Shown one piece after another: positions 21,751 through 30,745 of a stretch of DNA of 64,000 nucleotides. The notes under the pieces are model-generated. The model worked only from the letters and a program-made list of their open reading frames with translations. It was not told the origin of the DNA and searched no databases. Where the stretch lies: assembly GCF_010093185.1 (NCBI RefSeq), contig NZ_PDWL01000010.1, forward strand, positions 61,058 through 125,057, read 5' to 3'. The position numbers were made by a program, and so were the translations under genes. Within the stretch, counting starts at the first letter, position 1. Each line of letters starts with the position of its first letter. Source of the DNA: Pseudoxanthomonas jiangsuensis. GTDB taxonomy: Bacteria > Pseudomonadota > Gammaproteobacteria > Xanthomonadales > Xanthomonadaceae.

Positions 21751-21786
21751 TGACTAAAAACGTCAACAACTGACCTAAAACGTCAC
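21751..21786 (+). promoter_or_regulatory. candidate enhancer repeats for pilA
   Basis: TGACTAAAAACGTCAA (21751) and TGACCTAAAACGTCAC (21771) are two near-identical 16-mers with starts 20 bp apart, about 100 bp upstream of the sigma-54 promoter. This is a suitable distance for an enhancer-binding activator such as PilR. The identification as PilR sites is inference. Confidence 0.4.
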
Positions 21787-21886
21787 ATCCACCCCTGTGC
21801 CCTCGATCACACCCCAACTGTGTCCGCCCGCCGGTCCCCATCCGCCGATGACTGGTAGGATGCGCAGGCCGCCAGGTGCCAGAGAG

Positions 21887-21903
21887 TTGGCACATAATCT
21901 GCG
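21887..21903 (+). promoter_or_regulatory. sigma-54 promoter of pilA
   Basis: TTGGCACATAATCTGCG has the invariant GG and GC separated by exactly 10 bases (-24/-12). It lies about 110 bp upstream of the pilA ATG. Sigma-54/PilR control of pilA is established for other gammaproteobacterial pilins. Confidence 0.8.
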
Positions 21904-22011
21904 TACCTACCGGCACGTGGCCCCGGCTGCGCATAACCCGCGTTCCGGCAAGGGACACGGGATCCAGATAGGCAAAGTGTCCCTTCCACCCAACCGCTCT
22001 AGGGGAAATGT

Positions 22012-22437
22012 ATGAAGAAGAACATGCAGGGCTTCACCCTGATCGAACTGATGATCGTGATCGCGATCATCGCCATCCTGGTGGCCATCGCGCTGCCGGC
22101 CTACCAGGACTACACCATCCGTACCAAGGCCGGTGAGGGTCTGAGCGTGGCTGCTGGCGCCAAGCTGGCTGTGGCCGAGACCGCGCAGTCCCTGGGTAGC
22201 CTGTCCTCGGTGACCCAGACCAATGCCGGTTACAGCTTCAGCGCTTCGAAGTACGTGGCTTCCGTCTCCATCGCCAACGGCGGCACCATCAACGTGGCCA
22301 CCCAGAGCACCGGCGCCACCAGCGACATCACCTTCACCATCACCCCGTCGGCGGCTGACGGCCGCATCGACTGGACCTGCGTCGGTGGCGGCACCACCAA
22401 GCCGTCGCAGCTGCCGGCCAGCTGCCGCGGTTCCTGA
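22012..22437 (+). CDS. pilA: type IV major pilin
   Basis: The 141-residue prepilin has a short basic leader MKKNMQG followed by [20 protein letters not shown]. Cleavage by PilD would fall after Gly7, leaving Phe1 and the conserved Glu5 (E12 of the precursor). The C-terminal disulfide loop is bounded by C123 and C138. A good AGGGGA ribosome site, a sigma-54 promoter upstream and a strong terminator 25 bp downstream suggest high-level single-gene expression. It lies directly before a set of glycan-related genes. Confidence 0.97.
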   Translation: MKKNMQGFTLIELMIVIAIIAILVAIALPAYQDYTIRTKAGEGLSVAAGAKLAVAETAQSLGSLSSVTQTNAGYSFSASKYVASVSIANGGTINVATQSTGATSDITFTITPSAADGRIDWTCVGGGTTKPSQLPASCRGS

Positions 22438-22462
22438 GTCAAGCTTTTCCGTTTGAAAGAAG

Positions 22463-22487
22463 CCCCGGCAATGCCGGGGTTTTTTTT
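22463..22487 (+). terminator. rho-independent terminator after pilA
   Basis: CCCCGGC-AAT-GCCGGGG is followed by eight consecutive T residues. It is the strongest terminator in the window. Confidence 0.93.
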
Positions 22488-22530
22488 GTCGGCATCTCCT
22501 ATGATGGGCCGGGGAAACAAGGGCAGCCAT

Positions 22531-24318
22531 ATGAAGAAATACCTGACCAGCGCGCCAGGTGCCTACCTGGTGATCGTGGTGTTGGTGCTGCTGGCGTACG
22601 GGCTGGTGATTGAGAACGGATATGTCTGGGACGACCGCTATTTCCTGGTCGACTACACTTGGATAGACACCATCCCGGATGCGATCAAGGCTTCGCTGCA
22701 GCCGCTGTTCGGGCAGCGCGCCTATGTGCGCCCCTTGGCGTTGTTCACCCTTTACCTGGAGGCGATCGCGAGCGGTCGCAACCCGGCGGTCTCGCACGCG
22801 GTCAATCTGCTGCTGCACCTGCTCAGCAGCCTGCTGGTCTATGTGATCGCCCGTCGCGCCTGGGCTGATTCCATGCAGGGCAGGGGCGGCTGGGTGTCGC
22901 TGCTGGCCGGGGCGCTGTTCGCCGTCCATCCGGCCCTGACCGAGAACGTGGCCTGGATTTCCTCTCGCTTCGACCTGCTTGCGACCCTGTTCGCGCTTGC
23001 GGCGATCTGGCTGGCGGGCTCGCGTGTGGCCGACTGGCCGCGTGCATTCGGCGTGGCCGGGCTGTTCTTCCTAGCGGCGCTCTGTAAGGAAAGCGTGGCG
23101 GTTCTGCCAGCCGTACTCGGCGGGCTTGCCATGTTCCAGGCCGCCAGTCTCGCAGGGCGGCCGCGCCTGCACCTGGCCGACGCCTTCACCGCGCGCCAGC
23201 TGAAACTGTACCTGCTGCTGTTTGCGGCAGGCGTCGCATATCTGCTGGTCCGCCACCAGGTCCTGTCCGGCGCCCAACTCCTCCAGTACGCGCCCGCGAG
23301 CCTGGAGCAGCACCTAGTGTGGATGGGCGTGTCCCTGTACGAATATGCAAAGCTTACCCTGATCCCCTTCGTGGGCAATTCGCCGCACCACAGCTTCCTT
23401 TGGCACGAGGGGATGGGCTTCGGTGATTACTGGCAAAAGGCCAGCCTCGGCTTTGCCCTGCTGGTGCTGGCCCTGGGCCTGGCGGCGGGCCGCAGGCGCG
23501 CCGGCTGGTGGCTGCTGCTGTGGCTGACCTGCTTCCTGCCGGTGCTGCATCTGATTCAGCTGACCATCGGCGGCAATATCGTCCACCAGCGTTTCATGTA
23601 CTTGCCCACGGCTGTCCTGATCGGCTTCTCGCCCTATGCGCTCGTCTCGCTGCGCCTGAGTGAGGTGGGTGCGCGTGCCGCCGTGGCCATCTCCTGGTTG
23701 CTGGTGGCGCTGTCGGTTTTGGTGTGCAACACGATCGTGCCAGCGTGGAAGAATGACATGACCTTGTGGAAGTGGACGGTAGCCATGGATCCCGGCTCGG
23801 TGGAAGCCCGGGAGAACCTGATCTGGTCTTATCTGGAGGCCGGCATGTTCGACGAGGCCAATGAACAGATGACGTTCATCCGCGAGCACGGTATGCGCAC
23901 GACCGCCACGGTCGCGGTCAACATGGGCGTGGCCCATTACCGCCGGGGCGAGTTCGAGCAGGCGGACTTCTACTATGAGATCGCGCGGGACGCGAGCGAC
24001 ACGATGCCCAAGGACCAGCAGGCGCGCCTGCTGTCGAACATGTCGATCAATTATGCGGTGCAGGGAAAGGCGGGGCTCGCGGGCAAGACCATTATCGACT
24101 CGCTGGTGCTGGACCCGCGCAATACCATGGCCCTGTCCCACCTGATCGGCTACTGCCCCGGCGTCGAGTTGCGCCTGGATGAGTACAAGCCCGAAGAGGT
24201 TGCCCGGGCCAGGGAAGGTTCGAACGTGACACGACAGGTGGTATCGGAGCGCCAGCCCGGCTTGCTCAAATCTCTCTCCCTCTGCCCGCCCGCGGGCGGC
24301 AGCAACCGTTGGAGATGA
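22531..24318 (+). CDS. polytopic GT-C-like membrane protein with C-terminal TPR region
   Basis: The 595-residue product has about ten membrane helices in its first two thirds, then a soluble tail with TPR-like helices (EARENLIWSYLEAGMFDEA and VNMGVAHYRRGEFEQADFYY). An acidic pair follows the first helix (YVWDDRYFL), as in TMTC/DUF1736 and other GT-C glycosyltransferases using polyprenyl-phosphate sugars. I infer a glycosyl- or oligosaccharyl-transferase acting on the pilin encoded just upstream. The longer frame opening at 22453 would overlap the pilA terminator, so MKKYLTSAPG is preferred. Confidence 0.7.
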   Translation: MKKYLTSAPGAYLVIVVLVLLAYGLVIENGYVWDDRYFLVDYTWIDTIPDAIKASLQPLFGQRAYVRPLALFTLYLEAIASGRNPAVSHAVNLLLHLLSSLLVYVIARRAWADSMQGRGGWVSLLAGALFAVHPALTENVAWISSRFDLLATLFALAAIWLAGSRVADWPRAFGVAGLFFLAALCKESVAVLPAVLGGLAMFQAASLAGRPRLHLADAFTARQLKLYLLLFAAGVAYLLVRHQVLSGAQLLQYAPASLEQHLVWMGVSLYEYAKLTLIPFVGNSPHHSFLWHEGMGFGDYWQKASLGFALLVLALGLAAGRRRAGWWLLLWLTCFLPVLHLIQLTIGGNIVHQRFMYLPTAVLIGFSPYALVSLRLSEVGARAAVAISWLLVALSVLVCNTIVPAWKNDMTLWKWTVAMDPGSVEARENLIWSYLEAGMFDEANEQMTFIREHGMRTTATVAVNMGVAHYRRGEFEQADFYYEIARDASDTMPKDQQARLLSNMSINYAVQGKAGLAGKTIIDSLVLDPRNTMALSHLIGYCPGVELRLDEYKPEEVARAREGSNVTRQVVSERQPGLLKSLSLCPPAGGSNRWR

Positions 24319-24406
24319 GTCCCGCCTCGGCTGCAGGTGCAACGGTTGACGTGGATGGTCGGGAGCAAGCTGGCGCACTTTTGTGCGACCACATGTGGGG
24401 TGATGA

Positions 24407-26083
24407 GTGACAAATGCCGGCAAAGATGAGCTTTCGCAGGAGGAGCGTCTTGCCGCGCGCCTTGCGATCGTGGTGATCGCCGTCTCCATCGTGGCCCTCC
24501 TGGTGACCCGGCTCGGTCGCCAGGAGGGCCTCTCCCTGTACCAGTACGCGTACTTCTACCAGCAGTTCTTCTACGAGGATTACGTCCACGCACTCGCCGT
24601 GCTTGTTGCCACCGCCGCCGCGCTTGCCCTGGCCCCGCTGCGCGCCGGACTGGACCGGCTGGCAGGGTATGTTGACGCCCATCCCTGGCGCACCTCGGCC
24701 ATGGCGTTCGTCGTCCTGCTTGCCGCTGCGAAGTATGTCTACCAGGGCCATCCCTACTCGATGGACGAATTCGCGCCGGTCCTGCAGGCGCACGCATTCG
24801 CGAGCGGAGATCTGGCGGCCAGGTACCCCCCGGGCATATTCAACCTGATCATTCCCCCGATGTTCCACGGCTGGTTCTTCCAGGTGGATTCCTCGGCGGG
24901 AGCAGCCGTCTCGGCCTACTGGCCCGGGCTTGCCCTGTTGCTGGCACCGCTCACCTGGCTGCACCTGGAATCCTGCCTCAACCCCGCGCTCTCGGCGCTG
25001 GCACTTTGGCTCATCGGTGACCTGGCGGTGCGGCTGTCCGGCAATCCGCGCAGCAGGGGCTGGGCCATGCTGGTGGCCCTGGCCTCGCCACAGTTCACGG
25101 TCAACGCGATCTCGTTCTACGCGATGCCGGCCTTGCTGGCCTTTAACCTTCTTTTCGTCTGGCTGCTGGTGCGCCCGCGCCCTGGCTGGCGTTGGGCACT
25201 GGCTGCAGGGGTGGTCGGCAGTTTCGCCCTAGTCCTGCACAACCCTGTGCCACATGCGCTCATCGCTATGCCCGCGATGCTGTGGCTGGTCGCATCGAGG
25301 TCACGGCGGACCGACCTTCTCGCCCTGCTGGCTGGATACCTGCCGCTCGGCCTGCTCCTCGGCCTTGGTTGGCCGATGCTGGTGGCGTCAGCCGGCCTGG
25401 GGAGCGGGGTGAACGATGGCGCCGTTGACCCGGGGTTCATCCAGCAATGGACCCATAAGCTCAGTCAGGTGCTCAGCCTGCCGGATGCGAACGTCCTGCT
25501 GGTGCGCTGGTATTCGCTGTGGAAGACATGGATATGGGCGTGCCCCGGCGCCATCGTCCTGGCCCTGCTCGGGAGCAGAAGTTTGCAGGGGGCCGTACTG
25601 CTGTGGGGGGCATTCCTGCTGACGATGGGGTTCTACTTCCTGGTTCCCTACGATCAGGGATTCGGATGGGGATACCGGTACATCCACTCTGCATGGATGG
25701 TTGTACCGCTTGCTGCCGGCGTCTGGTTGGCCACGCAAGAAGGGGCAAGGCGTGCCTTGGGAATCTCGCTTGTTGTTGCTGGCCTGCTGGCGACCCCGGT
25801 CTTCATGTGGAGTACGCAACAGAGGATTTCCTCAGCGATCGCCCAGAAGATCGATCCCCCGGCATCGGGCAGTTGGGTCGTATTCGTAGCCATGAAGCCG
25901 GGCCATCCGACCGCCGAGCTGGTTCAGAACTACCCGGACAGGCCTGGAGTGACATATCTCTTCAGCCGCGGAGAGCAGGTCGATGCAAGCCTGATGCAGG
26001 CTATCGCCCCTGGTTCCGCGCGTGTGGCCGCCGACGGACGTGGATCGCTTTGGCAACTGCCGCCTGGTGGCGCGCAGCAGTAA
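24407..26083 (+). CDS. polytopic membrane protein, probable GT-C glycosyltransferase
   Basis: A 558-residue protein with about a dozen hydrophobic helices starts at a GTG. A periplasmic-type loop after the second or third helix carries YSMDEFAPVLQAHAFASGD, resembling the acidic loop of GT39/GT83-like GT-C enzymes. No soluble catalytic domain is present. I cannot name the family securely. Position in a row of glycan genes suggests transfer of a lipid-linked sugar. Confidence 0.65.
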   Translation: MTNAGKDELSQEERLAARLAIVVIAVSIVALLVTRLGRQEGLSLYQYAYFYQQFFYEDYVHALAVLVATAAALALAPLRAGLDRLAGYVDAHPWRTSAMAFVVLLAAAKYVYQGHPYSMDEFAPVLQAHAFASGDLAARYPPGIFNLIIPPMFHGWFFQVDSSAGAAVSAYWPGLALLLAPLTWLHLESCLNPALSALALWLIGDLAVRLSGNPRSRGWAMLVALASPQFTVNAISFYAMPALLAFNLLFVWLLVRPRPGWRWALAAGVVGSFALVLHNPVPHALIAMPAMLWLVASRSRRTDLLALLAGYLPLGLLLGLGWPMLVASAGLGSGVNDGAVDPGFIQQWTHKLSQVLSLPDANVLLVRWYSLWKTWIWACPGAIVLALLGSRSLQGAVLLWGAFLLTMGFYFLVPYDQGFGWGYRYIHSAWMVVPLAAGVWLATQEGARRALGISLVVAGLLATPVFMWSTQQRISSAIAQKIDPPASGSWVVFVAMKPGHPTAELVQNYPDRPGVTYLFSRGEQVDASLMQAIAPGSARVAADGRGSLWQLPPGGAQQ

Positions 26084-26137
26084 GGGAAGTTCGGGATGCA
26101 CGGGAAGAAGAAAGCTGTGACCGACCCTGGAGAATCG

Positions 26138-27304
26138 ATGGAACTCACCATACTCATGCCCTGCCTAAATGAAGCGGAGACGGTGGCTACATGCGTACGC
26201 AAGGCGGTGGGTTTCCTCCGGGCGCACGGGGTCAGCGGTGAGGTGATCGTGGCCGACAACGGCTCCACGGACGGCTCGCAGCAGTTCGCCATCGAGGCCG
26301 GTGCCCGGGTGGTTCCCGTGGCCGCGCGCGGCTATGGCGCGGCCTTGCAGGGGGGGATTGCGGCGGCACGGAGTAGGTTCGTGGTCATGGGCGACGCGGA
26401 TGACAGTTACGACTTCTCCGCGTTGGAGGACATGCTGGACAAGCTCAGGGCCGGGAATGACCTGGTCATGGGCAACCGCTTCGCCGGGGGAATCGAGAAG
26501 GGCGCAATGCCCTTCCTGCACCGCTGGCTTGGCAATCCGGTGCTGAGTTTCATTGGCCGCCTGTTCTACCGGAACAGGATCAGCGATTTCCATTGCGGAC
26601 TGCGTGGCTTCCGCCTGGAGGCGATGCGGGACCTGCGCCTGAACTCCGATGGCATGGAGTTCGCCAGTGAGATGGTGGTCAAGTCCGCGCTCAACGGGCT
26701 GTCCATCGCCGAGGTGCCGGTGCGGCTTTACCCCGATGGGCGTAGCCGGCCGCCGCACCTGCGGACCTGGCGTGACGGCTGGCGACATCTGCGCTTCCTG
26801 CTGCTGCATAGCCCGCGCTGGTTGTTTGTAGTGCCCGGCCTCGCCCTGCTGGGCGTCGGCGGCTTGCTGATGGCCACCGTTGGCCTGCAGCCTGTCTTTA
26901 TTCTGGGCAAGGGCCTGGACATCCATACCCTAGCCTACGCGGGATCGATGGTGGTCCTTGGCGTGCAGATGCTGATGTTCGGCACCCTGGTCACCGCGCT
27001 CGGGGTGAGGGCGGGGTGGCTTCCCCCCGAACAGGCAGGCCTGGGTTGGCTGCGCGGGATCCGGCTCGAACATGGCCTGGTAGTGGCGACTGGGCTCTTC
27101 TTGGTCGGACTGGCTGCGGCCGGCTATGCCGTGCATCTCTGGGCCGAGGTTGGTTATTCCGCGCTTGATCCACGGGTGACGATGCGCTGGGTTGTTCCAT
27201 CGGTGACATGCATGGCGATCGGCGGCGAGCTGGCGCTCGGTGCCTTCTTCCTCGAGGTTTTGCGGGTGCCGTGGGTCGGTGATAGGGGGGCGATCCATGG
27301 CTAG
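26138..27304 (+). CDS. GT2 family glycosyltransferase with C-terminal membrane helices
   Basis: The 388-residue protein has a GT-A catalytic domain: LMPCLNEAETV, VADNGSTDGS, the DXD-containing MGDADDSYDF and GNRFAGG. Four hydrophobic helices follow in the last ~150 residues. This is the layout of DPM1/GtrB-like enzymes that load a sugar from an NDP donor onto polyprenyl phosphate. I prefer ATG 26138, preceded by GGAG and starting directly at the conserved strand. An ATG at 26096 with AAGGGA upstream would add 14 residues. It overlaps the next gene by 8 bp. Confidence 0.85.
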   Translation: MELTILMPCLNEAETVATCVRKAVGFLRAHGVSGEVIVADNGSTDGSQQFAIEAGARVVPVAARGYGAALQGGIAAARSRFVVMGDADDSYDFSALEDMLDKLRAGNDLVMGNRFAGGIEKGAMPFLHRWLGNPVLSFIGRLFYRNRISDFHCGLRGFRLEAMRDLRLNSDGMEFASEMVVKSALNGLSIAEVPVRLYPDGRSRPPHLRTWRDGWRHLRFLLLHSPRWLFVVPGLALLGVGGLLMATVGLQPVFILGKGLDIHTLAYAGSMVVLGVQMLMFGTLVTALGVRAGWLPPEQAGLGWLRGIRLEHGLVVATGLFLVGLAAAGYAVHLWAEVGYSALDPRVTMRWVVPSVTCMAIGGELALGAFFLEVLRVPWVGDRGAIHG

Positions 27305-28349
27305 GCCCCTGCGCATCGGTGTCATCGGCCTGGGTTGGGTGGCAACCCATCGGCACGTCCCGGCCATCCGCCGCTGTGGGCGCTTCGAGTTGGCCGGTGT
27401 GGCGGACCGGAACCCCGACTCGGCCCGGCGCTGGGGCGAACGGCTTGGCGTGCGCCACTGTACGGCTTCGGCGGCCGAACAGATCGACTGGCTGGATGAA
27501 GTCGACGCACTCGACGTGGCCACATCGCCGATGTCGCATCACGGGCTCATCCTGGGCGCTCTCCAGCGTGGCAAGCATGTGATCACGGAGAAGCCCTTCG
27601 CGATGTCGCGACAGGAGGGGCGCGAGCTCGAGGCAGCTGCCAGTGAATCAGGACTCACGCTCAATATCGTCCACAACTTCCAGTTCGCACCGGCAACCCG
27701 GAAGCTACTGCGTGACCTCGATTCCGGTCGCATCGGCCCGGTGCGGTCGATCGTGGCCACCCAGTGGGGCAATCCCTCGCGACGCCTTCCGGTCTGGTAC
27801 CAGCAGTTGCCCGGCGGACTGTTCTATGACGAAAGTCCGCACCTGCTCTATCTGATGCGCAGGCTAGCGGGGGGCGAACTGCGGCTGCAGGCGGTGGATG
27901 CCTGCCCCAGCACTACTGGCAACGCCACGCCTTCGAGCGTCGACGTGGCCTATCGGGTGGCGCTGCCGCATGGCGAGATTCCGGTCACGATGAGCTGCCG
28001 GTTCGAGTCGCCCCTCAGCGAGTGGCATGTGGCCGTGCTCGGCGACAAGGGCGCCGGCCTACTGGATGTCTTCCGCAACATCTACATCTACCTGCCAAAC
28101 GACGGGGCCCACGGAGTCGTGCAGGTGGTGAGGACGTCGGCGTCCGCCACTTTGTCGCACTGGCTGCAGCACCTGACCAATGGGCCGGCCCATTTCGCTG
28201 GCCGGCTGCTTTACGGAAACGAGCAGGTCTTCAGCGATTTCGGTGACGCAATCTGTTCCATTGTGCCCTCCCCGCATACGTCCGCCACAGATGCACGTGG
28301 GGTTCTGGAGATGCAGTGGGACATCCTGGAAGCCAGGAGAGAGAAGTGA
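27297..28349 (+). CDS. Gfo/Idh/MocA family oxidoreductase
   Basis: The 350-residue protein begins with a Rossmann dinucleotide motif (IGVIGLGWVATHRHVPAIRRC) and contains the family signature ITEKPFAMS, with the conserved Lys-Pro near residue 97. Such enzymes oxidise or reduce sugars and sugar nucleotides with NAD(P). The expected role here is preparing an unusual nucleotide sugar for the cassette. The start has a G-rich ribosome site (AGGGGGG) and overlaps the GT2 gene; the stop overlaps the methyltransferase start. Confidence 0.88.
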   Translation: MARPLRIGVIGLGWVATHRHVPAIRRCGRFELAGVADRNPDSARRWGERLGVRHCTASAAEQIDWLDEVDALDVATSPMSHHGLILGALQRGKHVITEKPFAMSRQEGRELEAAASESGLTLNIVHNFQFAPATRKLLRDLDSGRIGPVRSIVATQWGNPSRRLPVWYQQLPGGLFYDESPHLLYLMRRLAGGELRLQAVDACPSTTGNATPSSVDVAYRVALPHGEIPVTMSCRFESPLSEWHVAVLGDKGAGLLDVFRNIYIYLPNDGAHGVVQVVRTSASATLSHWLQHLTNGPAHFAGRLLYGNEQVFSDFGDAICSIVPSPHTSATDARGVLEMQWDILEARREK

Positions 28350-29188
28350 TAGCTCCTTCCGAGCTGTACCGTCGGCTGGCCGCCACGGCGCCTTGCCAGC
28401 CTACAACCAATTACTGGCGTGCCATCGAGCTGGATGCCGTTCAACGCCATGGCCAGCCAGCGAGCAGGGTACTTGACCTAGGGTGCGGGGACGGCAAGCT
28501 GACCCTCATCTTGATGGACGCGCTCGGCAACGCGCACAACCGCGATTGGGTGGGCCTGGACCCGGATCCGGAGGAGACCCGGTTCGCCACCGAAACGGGG
28601 ATCTATTCCAAGATCCACACCTGCGGTGGTGATGTGGTGCCCGAGCCGGACGCTTCGTTCGACCTGGGGTTCTCCAATTCAGTGCTGGAGCATATCCCGG
28701 ACATCGAATCGATATTCAGGGAAATGTCGCGCCTTCTGGTCATTGGAGGGCGGTTCGTGTTCACGGTCCCTTCGAGCATCTTCTATGCTTGCCTGAAGGG
28801 GGCAGTACTGGGGCGCAAGAGCAGCGCCTACCTGTCCTCCATCAATGCCCCCTGCGCCTACCTGCGCTACTCCGCGGTAGACGAATGGGAGCGCATGCTG
28901 GCCAAGGTGCGAATCTCGCTGGTGGGCAGCTCCGAGTACCTCAGCCAGAAGCAGGTCAGGTGGTGGGGGTTCGTTTCCAATGCCAGCGCAGGTCTTCTCT
29001 ACCGGCTGCGCGGCAGTACGGTGCGACCTATTGAAATACAGCGGAGCCTGCGCATGCGCAGCGAGAAAGTTAGGCCGGTCGACAGGATCGCGGCGCTCCT
29101 GGCCCGGCTGACCCCGCTTGGCGCCGGTTTCGCGTCGGTGGACACAGGTTCTGCAGGTTGCTCGCTCATCGAGGCCAGGAAGGACTGA
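28346..29188 (+). CDS. class I SAM-dependent methyltransferase
   Basis: The 280-residue protein starts at a GTG overlapping the preceding stop (GTGA), with AGGAGAG just upstream. The SAM-binding glycine motif is RVLDLGCGDGKLT, followed by GLDPDPEE and the post-I segment FDLGFSNSVLEHIPDIE. The target cannot be read from sequence; in this setting it probably methylates a sugar or a lipid-linked glycan. The C-terminal ~80 residues have no recognisable motif. Confidence 0.85.
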   Translation: MIAPSELYRRLAATAPCQPTTNYWRAIELDAVQRHGQPASRVLDLGCGDGKLTLILMDALGNAHNRDWVGLDPDPEETRFATETGIYSKIHTCGGDVVPEPDASFDLGFSNSVLEHIPDIESIFREMSRLLVIGGRFVFTVPSSIFYACLKGAVLGRKSSAYLSSINAPCAYLRYSAVDEWERMLAKVRISLVGSSEYLSQKQVRWWGFVSNASAGLLYRLRGSTVRPIEIQRSLRMRSEKVRPVDRIAALLARLTPLGAGFASVDTGSAGCSLIEARKD

Positions 29189-29191
29189 AAG

Positions 29192-30745
29192 GTGTTGTTA
29201 CCTGCCTTCCTGAGGTTCTGCCTGGTTGGACTGTTGTCCGTCGGGCTGAACTTGGCGCTGCTCGCCTTTCTCGTGGGCCGGATCGGGCTGCCGTACCTGA
29301 TGGCGTGCCTCATCGCTTTTTTCTCGCTCAACGCCCTTGGCTACCTGCTGAACAAGGCGTTCTCGTTCCGTCTTGGTGCGGTTCCGAAGCTTAGCGAGGC
29401 GGGACGGTATTTCTTGGTCATGGCCCTTAGCCTGGTGGCCAACCTAGTGCTCATGTACTTGCTCGTGGACCGCGTGGGGTTGCATTACCTTCTCGCCAGT
29501 GCCGCCATCAGCGCGATGCTGGCGATCCTGAACTTCATGGCCCACGCGCTCTTCTCCTTCCGATTGCCTGGGAAGCGGAAGAACGGGCTGCTGCAGGTCA
29601 GCGCATTTTTCCCCGTGCACGGCGGCGGGATCGAGGTGGTGGCCGACCACCTCGCACGGCAGCAGGCCAACGCGGGGGTGACCGTAACCTGGCACGCTGG
29701 CGCGCGCGAGGGGGAAACGGTGCCACGTTCGACCGCGAGGCTCACCGTGGTGCCGGCGCGGTACTGGGATCCGCTGGAGCGCCGCACCGGGCTGCCGCTG
29801 CCGCTGTGGAGCCCGTTCTCGGTGGTGCGGTTGCTGGCCGATATCCGCTGCGCGGACGTGGTGCATATCCATGACTACCTGTACATGCCCAGCATCGCAG
29901 CAATGGTCGCCGCCAAGGTTCTTGGCCGGCCCGTCGTGCTGACCCAGCATATCGGCGAGATGCCGGTGCGATCAGGGCTGGTCCAGGGCCTGGTCTGGCT
30001 GCTCAACTCCACCGTGGGGAAACTGATGCTGCGGGCCGCGGACCAGGTGGTGTTCATCGCCGGTCCGGTGATGGAGTTCTTCGCGTCGAAGATGCATGGT
30101 GCGAAGAACGACGCGGTCCTCATCCCCAATGGTGTGGACCATGAGGTCTACCGCCCAGGTGCTCCTGCTTTGCATGGCGATGGCGATCCGGTACGCCTGT
30201 TGTTCGTCGGCAGATTCGTCGAGAAGAAGGGCATCCAGTACCTGCGCGAGTGCATGGACCTGCCTGGTGTGGAGTGGACCTTCGTGGGGAATGGACCACT
30301 TTCTCCGGCGGATTGGTCCGGCCTGGAGGCGGCCCCACGTGTTATTTCCGGTGCGAAGGGGGCGCAGGTCGTGCCCTATTACCAGCAGGCTGACCTGCTG
30401 GTCCTGCCCAGCGTGGGTGAGGGCTTCCCGCTGGTCGTGCAGGAAGCTCTGGCCTGTGGCGTGCCTGTGCTGGTCGGAAGCACCGTCGCCGCCACGTGCA
30501 TGAACCGCGATCCGGCGTGTGTTTTCGAGGTGGATCTTTCCCACGCGCCGGCTGATAAGGTCAGGCTCGCGGTGCAGGCACTGGCTGGTGACAAGGAGAG
30601 ATTGCGCCGTGCCCGCGAGCCTGCGCAACGGCTGGCCAGGCAATGGTCCTGGGAGCAGACCGCCCGGAGCTATCGCGAGCTCTATGAGCGACTGGCCGAT
30701 GCGCGCCTCGGACGGCAGGTGGCCGGGAACAACGAGCCTCAGTAG
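29192..30745 (+). CDS. GtrA-like membrane domain fused to GT4 glycosyltransferase
   Basis: The first ~125 residues of this 517-residue protein are a four-helix GtrA-type domain (FLRFCLVGLLSVGLNLALL, then LGYLLNKAFSFR and ILNFMAHALFSFR). The rest is a GT4 glycosyltransferase with a glycine loop near GGGIEVVADHLA, IPNGVDHEVYRP, LFVGRFVEKKGIQYL and the donor-site segment SVGEGFPLVVQEALACGVPV. GtrA proteins are linked to translocation of polyprenyl-phosphate sugars, so the fusion could couple flipping with transfer. It starts at a GTG and converges with galE, overlapping by 7 bp. Confidence 0.85.
   Translation: MLLPAFLRFCLVGLLSVGLNLALLAFLVGRIGLPYLMACLIAFFSLNALGYLLNKAFSFRLGAVPKLSEAGRYFLVMALSLVANLVLMYLLVDRVGLHYLLASAAISAMLAILNFMAHALFSFRLPGKRKNGLLQVSAFFPVHGGGIEVVADHLARQQANAGVTVTWHAGAREGETVPRSTARLTVVPARYWDPLERRTGLPLPLWSPFSVVRLLADIRCADVVHIHDYLYMPSIAAMVAAKVLGRPVVLTQHIGEMPVRSGLVQGLVWLLNSTVGKLMLRAADQVVFIAGPVMEFFASKMHGAKNDAVLIPNGVDHEVYRPGAPALHGDGDPVRLLFVGRFVEKKGIQYLRECMDLPGVEWTFVGNGPLSPADWSGLEAAPRVISGAKGAQVVPYYQQADLLVLPSVGEGFPLVVQEALACGVPVLVGSTVAATCMNRDPACVFEVDLSHAPADKVRLAVQALAGDKERLRRAREPAQRLARQWSWEQTARSYRELYERLADARLGRQVAGNNEPQ

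Larger units (their letters stand above)
21482..22011. other. pilC-pilA divergent intergenic region, no gene
   Basis: This 530-bp tract has no credible coding frame. It contains a single REP arm (21615-21643), two 16-bp TGAC-type repeats (21751-21786), a sigma-54 promoter (21887-21903), and the pilA ribosome site AGGGGA at 22001-22006. Confidence 0.8.

Noticed and set aside
22453..22530. Longer N-terminus for the GT-C-like protein behind pilA
   Set aside because: It would begin inside the pilA terminator region and adds residues without a membrane or family signature; ATG 22531 begins directly before the first helix.
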